This document shows, piece by piece, positions 6,701 to 7,840 of a stretch of 7,840 bases of DNA. This stretch comes from an uncultured Prevotella sp. (lineage in GTDB: Bacteria > Bacteroidota > Bacteroidia > Bacteroidales > Bacteroidaceae), in contig UQPD01000124.1 in NCBI GenBank assembly GCA_900542795.1, positions 1 to 7,840 on the forward strand, written 5' to 3'. The position numbers and the translations under genes were made by a program. The notes beneath the pieces were generated by a model that ran no database searches, was not told the origin of the DNA, and worked only from the letters and a program-made list of their open reading frames with translations. How positions within the stretch are numbered: position 1 is the first letter of the stretch; each line of letters starts with the position of its first letter.

Positions 6701-7456
6701 ATCATAGTAAGTCTGGTTGTAAGTACCGATTTCAGTACCTACAGGATAGAGGCCTTCGAGCGTAGAGCCACCAGCGAAATAGTATTCGTTGTAGTTAAGG
6801 AGCAAATCCTTACCCTTTACCTTTTCTGCACCATAGATATGCCATACGTTGGTATCTTGGTAGATTGAATAGAAGGGCTTGCCAAGGTGACCAAGGAACT
6901 GAACTGAAGTTACACCACCCTCACGAGGAATAAGCTCAGCACGAGTCAAAACGAAACCTTCGAATGAGAGGTCGTTCTCGTTGTTATTACCTTGAGTAGC
7001 ATAATCGCGAGCACTCTTGTCATTCTCTGTCTGGAAGGGGCAAACTACGAGTTCGATAGCCTGTGCCTTGTCAGCAGTAAGACCTGTGGGATCGTCCCAA
7101 CCTTCTTTGGGAGCATCTGAAGAATCTTCATTATCCATAGGAATAACGTAGTCTTCGAAATACTTGCCAGAAGCTACATGCTTGAGGTAGTAAGTGGGGT
7201 GACCATCAGCAGAGGTCTTGCCCGTTGCCTCGAAGCGGAAAACGTTTTCATTGCTAACAGTTGTGGTGTAAGCACCTGTACCTGCAGCAAAACCGGTACC
7301 ATGATAACCAACTGAATTCAAGAAGATGTCTTGACTTACTACTTGATCTACAGTAGTAAGCAATTCACCCTGCTGAATGTCTTGGGCCATAGCTCCGGTA
7401 ACTCCTGCTACCATGAGCAGGAGCAATGAAAGGATGTGATTGTAAAACCTTTTCAT
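3794..7456 (-). CDS. Secreted multidomain surface protein with T9SS-like C-terminal tail, 1220 aa
   Basis: I recognise no named homologue; the role is inferred from architecture. Residues 1-24 are a signal peptide (KR, then a Leu-rich core, AMA before Q25). Residues 35-215 form a beta-rich, ricin-like module (PTYYLKHVASGKYF at 87-100). Residues 245-292 are a helical FIVAR-like hairpin. Residues 297-455 are a second beta module beginning PGYYYIHNMSNRTLY. Residues 457-495 are helical. Residues 533-683 resemble an F5/8 type C (discoidin) domain: TDWHAG, AIYGSNDFDA, YKYIKLAAI and the closing FWAVSELNLWAA. Residues 692-815 hold two more FIVAR-like helical segments. Residues 820-990 are a third beta module (GKYYVIRSASKKL). 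An unassigned beta region follows (1010-1165), then residues 1170-1220, where VDVYSIDGTLVRKN and LPAGLYIIGGQKVLVK match type A T9SS sorting domains. This suggests export and surface attachment, with glycan or matrix binding likely. No catalytic motif was seen. Its Arg codons are almost all CGT/CGC, suggesting strong expression. Confidence 0.9.
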   Translation of the reverse strand: MKRFYNHILSLLLLMVAGVTGAMAQDIQQGELLTTVDQVVSQDIFLNSVGYHGTGFAAGTGAYTTTVSNENVFRFEATGKTSADGHPTYYLKHVASGKYFEDYVIPMDNEDSSDAPKEGWDDPTGLTADKAQAIELVVCPFQTENDKSARDYATQGNNNENDLSFEGFVLTRAELIPREGGVTSVQFLGHLGKPFYSIYQDTNVWHIYGAEKVKGKDLLLNYNEYYFAGGSTLEGLYPVGTEIGTYNQTYYDAAKKVYDEFQAAINNYTLDDAAAQALVDRLVEAMEALKTKGMNGFKPGYYYIHNMSNRTLYSQEVNGVDFVYSSNTNYARPAEPTLNDVKYIWRIDADRDTDNALVMTNALSGKSISGVKAAVAGVDDGFGFTLREDGKVKVEFGTAAPAEGNTNKTFTFTSMEATVGGNGQKQFHAKFNDKAVMGWNASAAENNNFYFTPIAGLTAEKIDEMKKQAIQNALNDNLANAYNTVKIAIANGYTTTSEGGTNHDATFSADDERALVKDAAQWYCNKQDSQEGSLDALTDNVLNDASSFFHTDWHAGAFTPSLNNNHFLVATLDEPISGGVDVKFAKRLSTMNDFPTVFAIYGSNDFDANTPDEATWKLQGISSVDFTDSIEVAMENGTVRKPAVGIASCALDGAYKYIKLAAIKTNSGHGFWAVSELNLWAADNVTSTKTREFNEVPEAVLAKLEGEATKAEAELNAGKATQAQIDALNAAYEEFQANYPDPSRVTKAYTAAKTFLDQVKTKNLIGPELAQYPEAESAKLNAVLEQYKEFNEVSLKAINDAVNAINNALAAFKSSISLPAAGKYYVIRSASKKLGGGAGDFTGTQNGAVVYSKNNSTEVTSKNSVSGGVFLIRMNGSDQITSEDADLSDLSDSVTISQDARLVWKAVASEGGKIEFRNVATGMYLVAKDGEISQSTEPFALSVEGIEANTFRFNAGEVDGVTQYMNAKGAWSKVVTWKDPADPNSNWSINEVKESEIANAFLLDNRKTEQMYIGTFPVDIEYDGDIEPLNIVGVNADNKLVLTFSEAMPGEVAVPAGTPFVYNVAGIQPCVGNPDNKTVGFAQVIAHGALTEAAYNFEVKEATGLFGTICDTKDITSHHSYLDGTVKTPAKGATVTIGVNSGYFGYVPETDEEGDAEIAISGKAETLTGINQADVVIIPSVVDVYSIDGTLVRKNVKSVNAAKNLPAGLYIIGGQKVLVK

Positions 7457-7536
7457 TTACGTGAGTTATTAAAGTTAAACATAGGATTAAGATCGAATTA
7501 AAATAGAGGTGCATTGAACCCTCTTTTCTATAATAA

Positions 7537-7550
7537 GGAGCCTATGCTCC
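7537..7550 (-). promoter_or_regulatory. Stem-loop near the 5' end of the secreted-protein mRNA
   Basis: A perfect 5-bp stem GGAGC/GCTCC with a 4-base loop sits in the roughly 100-nt leader, starting 11 bases after the -7 box. A second weaker stem, AGAGG/CCTCT (7505-7524), follows. The leader is otherwise AT-rich and has no Shine-Dalgarno sequence before ATG 7456. A stabilising or regulatory role is only inferred. Confidence 0.45.
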
Positions 7551-7561
7551 ACATTACGGGG

Positions 7562-7593
7562 CAAAGATAACGCTTTATTTTACAATGAAGCAA
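7562..7593 (-). promoter_or_regulatory. Bacteroidota-type promoter of the secreted-protein gene
   Basis: The minus strand has the -7 box TATCTTTG at 7562-7569 and a TTG at 7591-7593 with a 21-base spacer, one base longer than usual. The predicted start is near 7557, giving a leader of about 100 nt before the start codon. Confidence 0.78.
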
Positions 7594-7770
7594 TGTTTTT
7601 GCCAAACTTTTTTTGCATTTTAATTGTTTTATGTTTTTTAGTTGCAAAGATGAGTATGCAAAGAAACCATATTTGTGCAAAAATCGTGATTTGTAGTGAC
7701 ACTTTTGGGAGAACTTGTATAAAACTGTGTCTGATTATTTGTGTAAGATTAATTAAGGTTTAGGATTCAG
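7594..7770. other. AT-rich intergenic DNA, no gene seen
   Basis: This is the inner part of the 384-bp gap between the secreted-protein gene and the right edge. It has long T runs (for example TTTTTTT near 7608-7614) and stops in all frames. A near-miss -7 box, CATCTTTG on the minus strand at 7645-7652, lacks a correctly spaced -33 element. I see no RNA gene or ORF with protein-like features. Confidence 0.6.
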
Positions 7771-7776
7771 CCAAGA

Positions 7777-7840
7777 CGCCCTGAAAGGGCAACAGCGCCC
7801 AGCCCAGGGCAAGCGAAGCGACACCCTGGGTTACGGATTG
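7777..7840. repeat. GC-rich REP-like hairpin element, cut by the window edge
   Basis: Composition changes abruptly from AT-rich to GC-rich. Two inverted repeats stand side by side: GCCCT-GAA-AGGGC (7778-7790), and a 9-bp stem AGCCCAGGG/CCCTGGGTT (7801-7809 with 7824-7832, one G-T pair) around a 14-base loop holding AAGCGAAGCG. No poly-T follows on either strand, so it does not look like a standard terminator. The layout, and my recollection of similar CCCTGAAAGGG...CCCAGGG sequences between Bacteroidales genes, suggest a dispersed intergenic repeat. Only one copy is visible and the right boundary is not. Confidence 0.55.

Noticed and set aside
7645..7652. Second minus-strand -7 box (CATCTTTG) upstream of the secreted-protein gene
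   Set aside because: It deviates at the conserved T, and the nearest upstream TTTG gives a 25-base spacer; the promoter at 7562-7593 fits much better.
7777..7840. CRISPR array or standard terminator at the right edge
   Set aside because: The two inverted repeats differ in sequence and size with no repeat-spacer periodicity, and no T run follows on either strand.

Overview
The window looks like chromosomal DNA of a Bacteroidota species, most probably a Bacteroidales member of the Prevotella/Bacteroides type. This rests on three things. Three minus-strand promoters carry the Bacteroidota -7 octamer TATCTTTG. Start codons lack a clear Shine-Dalgarno sequence. The large secreted protein ends in a tail resembling the type IX secretion (T9SS) sorting domain, which is confined to this phylum. 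Species cannot be fixed from the sequence alone.

Layout from left to right. (1) A plus-strand gene (12-1127) encodes a stand-alone nucleotidyltransferase-fold protein of the NTP_transf_5 type. A 16-bp tandem repeat overlaps its stop codon. (2) A minus-strand tRNA-Leu(CAA) (1263-1344) has its own promoter and a perfect 15-bp terminator hairpin. (3) Minus-strand gyrB (start re-assigned to 3585, 653 aa) has its own promoter and an 18-bp terminator stem one base beyond its stop. (4) A 1220-aa minus-strand gene (3794-7456) encodes a secreted, modular, probably cell-surface protein: signal peptide, lectin-like beta modules, helical FIVAR-like hairpins, a discoidin-like domain and a T9SS-like tail. 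It has its own promoter and terminator. (5) The right end is AT-rich intergenic DNA leading into a GC-rich, hairpin-forming REP-like element that runs off the edge.

The four genes are not one pathway. Each minus-strand gene looks like a separate transcription unit, and the nucleotidyltransferase gene converges on them. GyrB and the tRNA are housekeeping. The 1220-aa protein is the accessory gene of interest: its domains suggest glycan or host-matrix binding, and I see no catalytic domain. No CRISPR array, insertion sequence, phage gene or defence system is visible. The most unusual points are the modular architecture of the secreted protein, a sharp arginine-codon contrast between it and the nucleotidyltransferase, matched 5'-leader hairpins in two genes, and the edge repeat.
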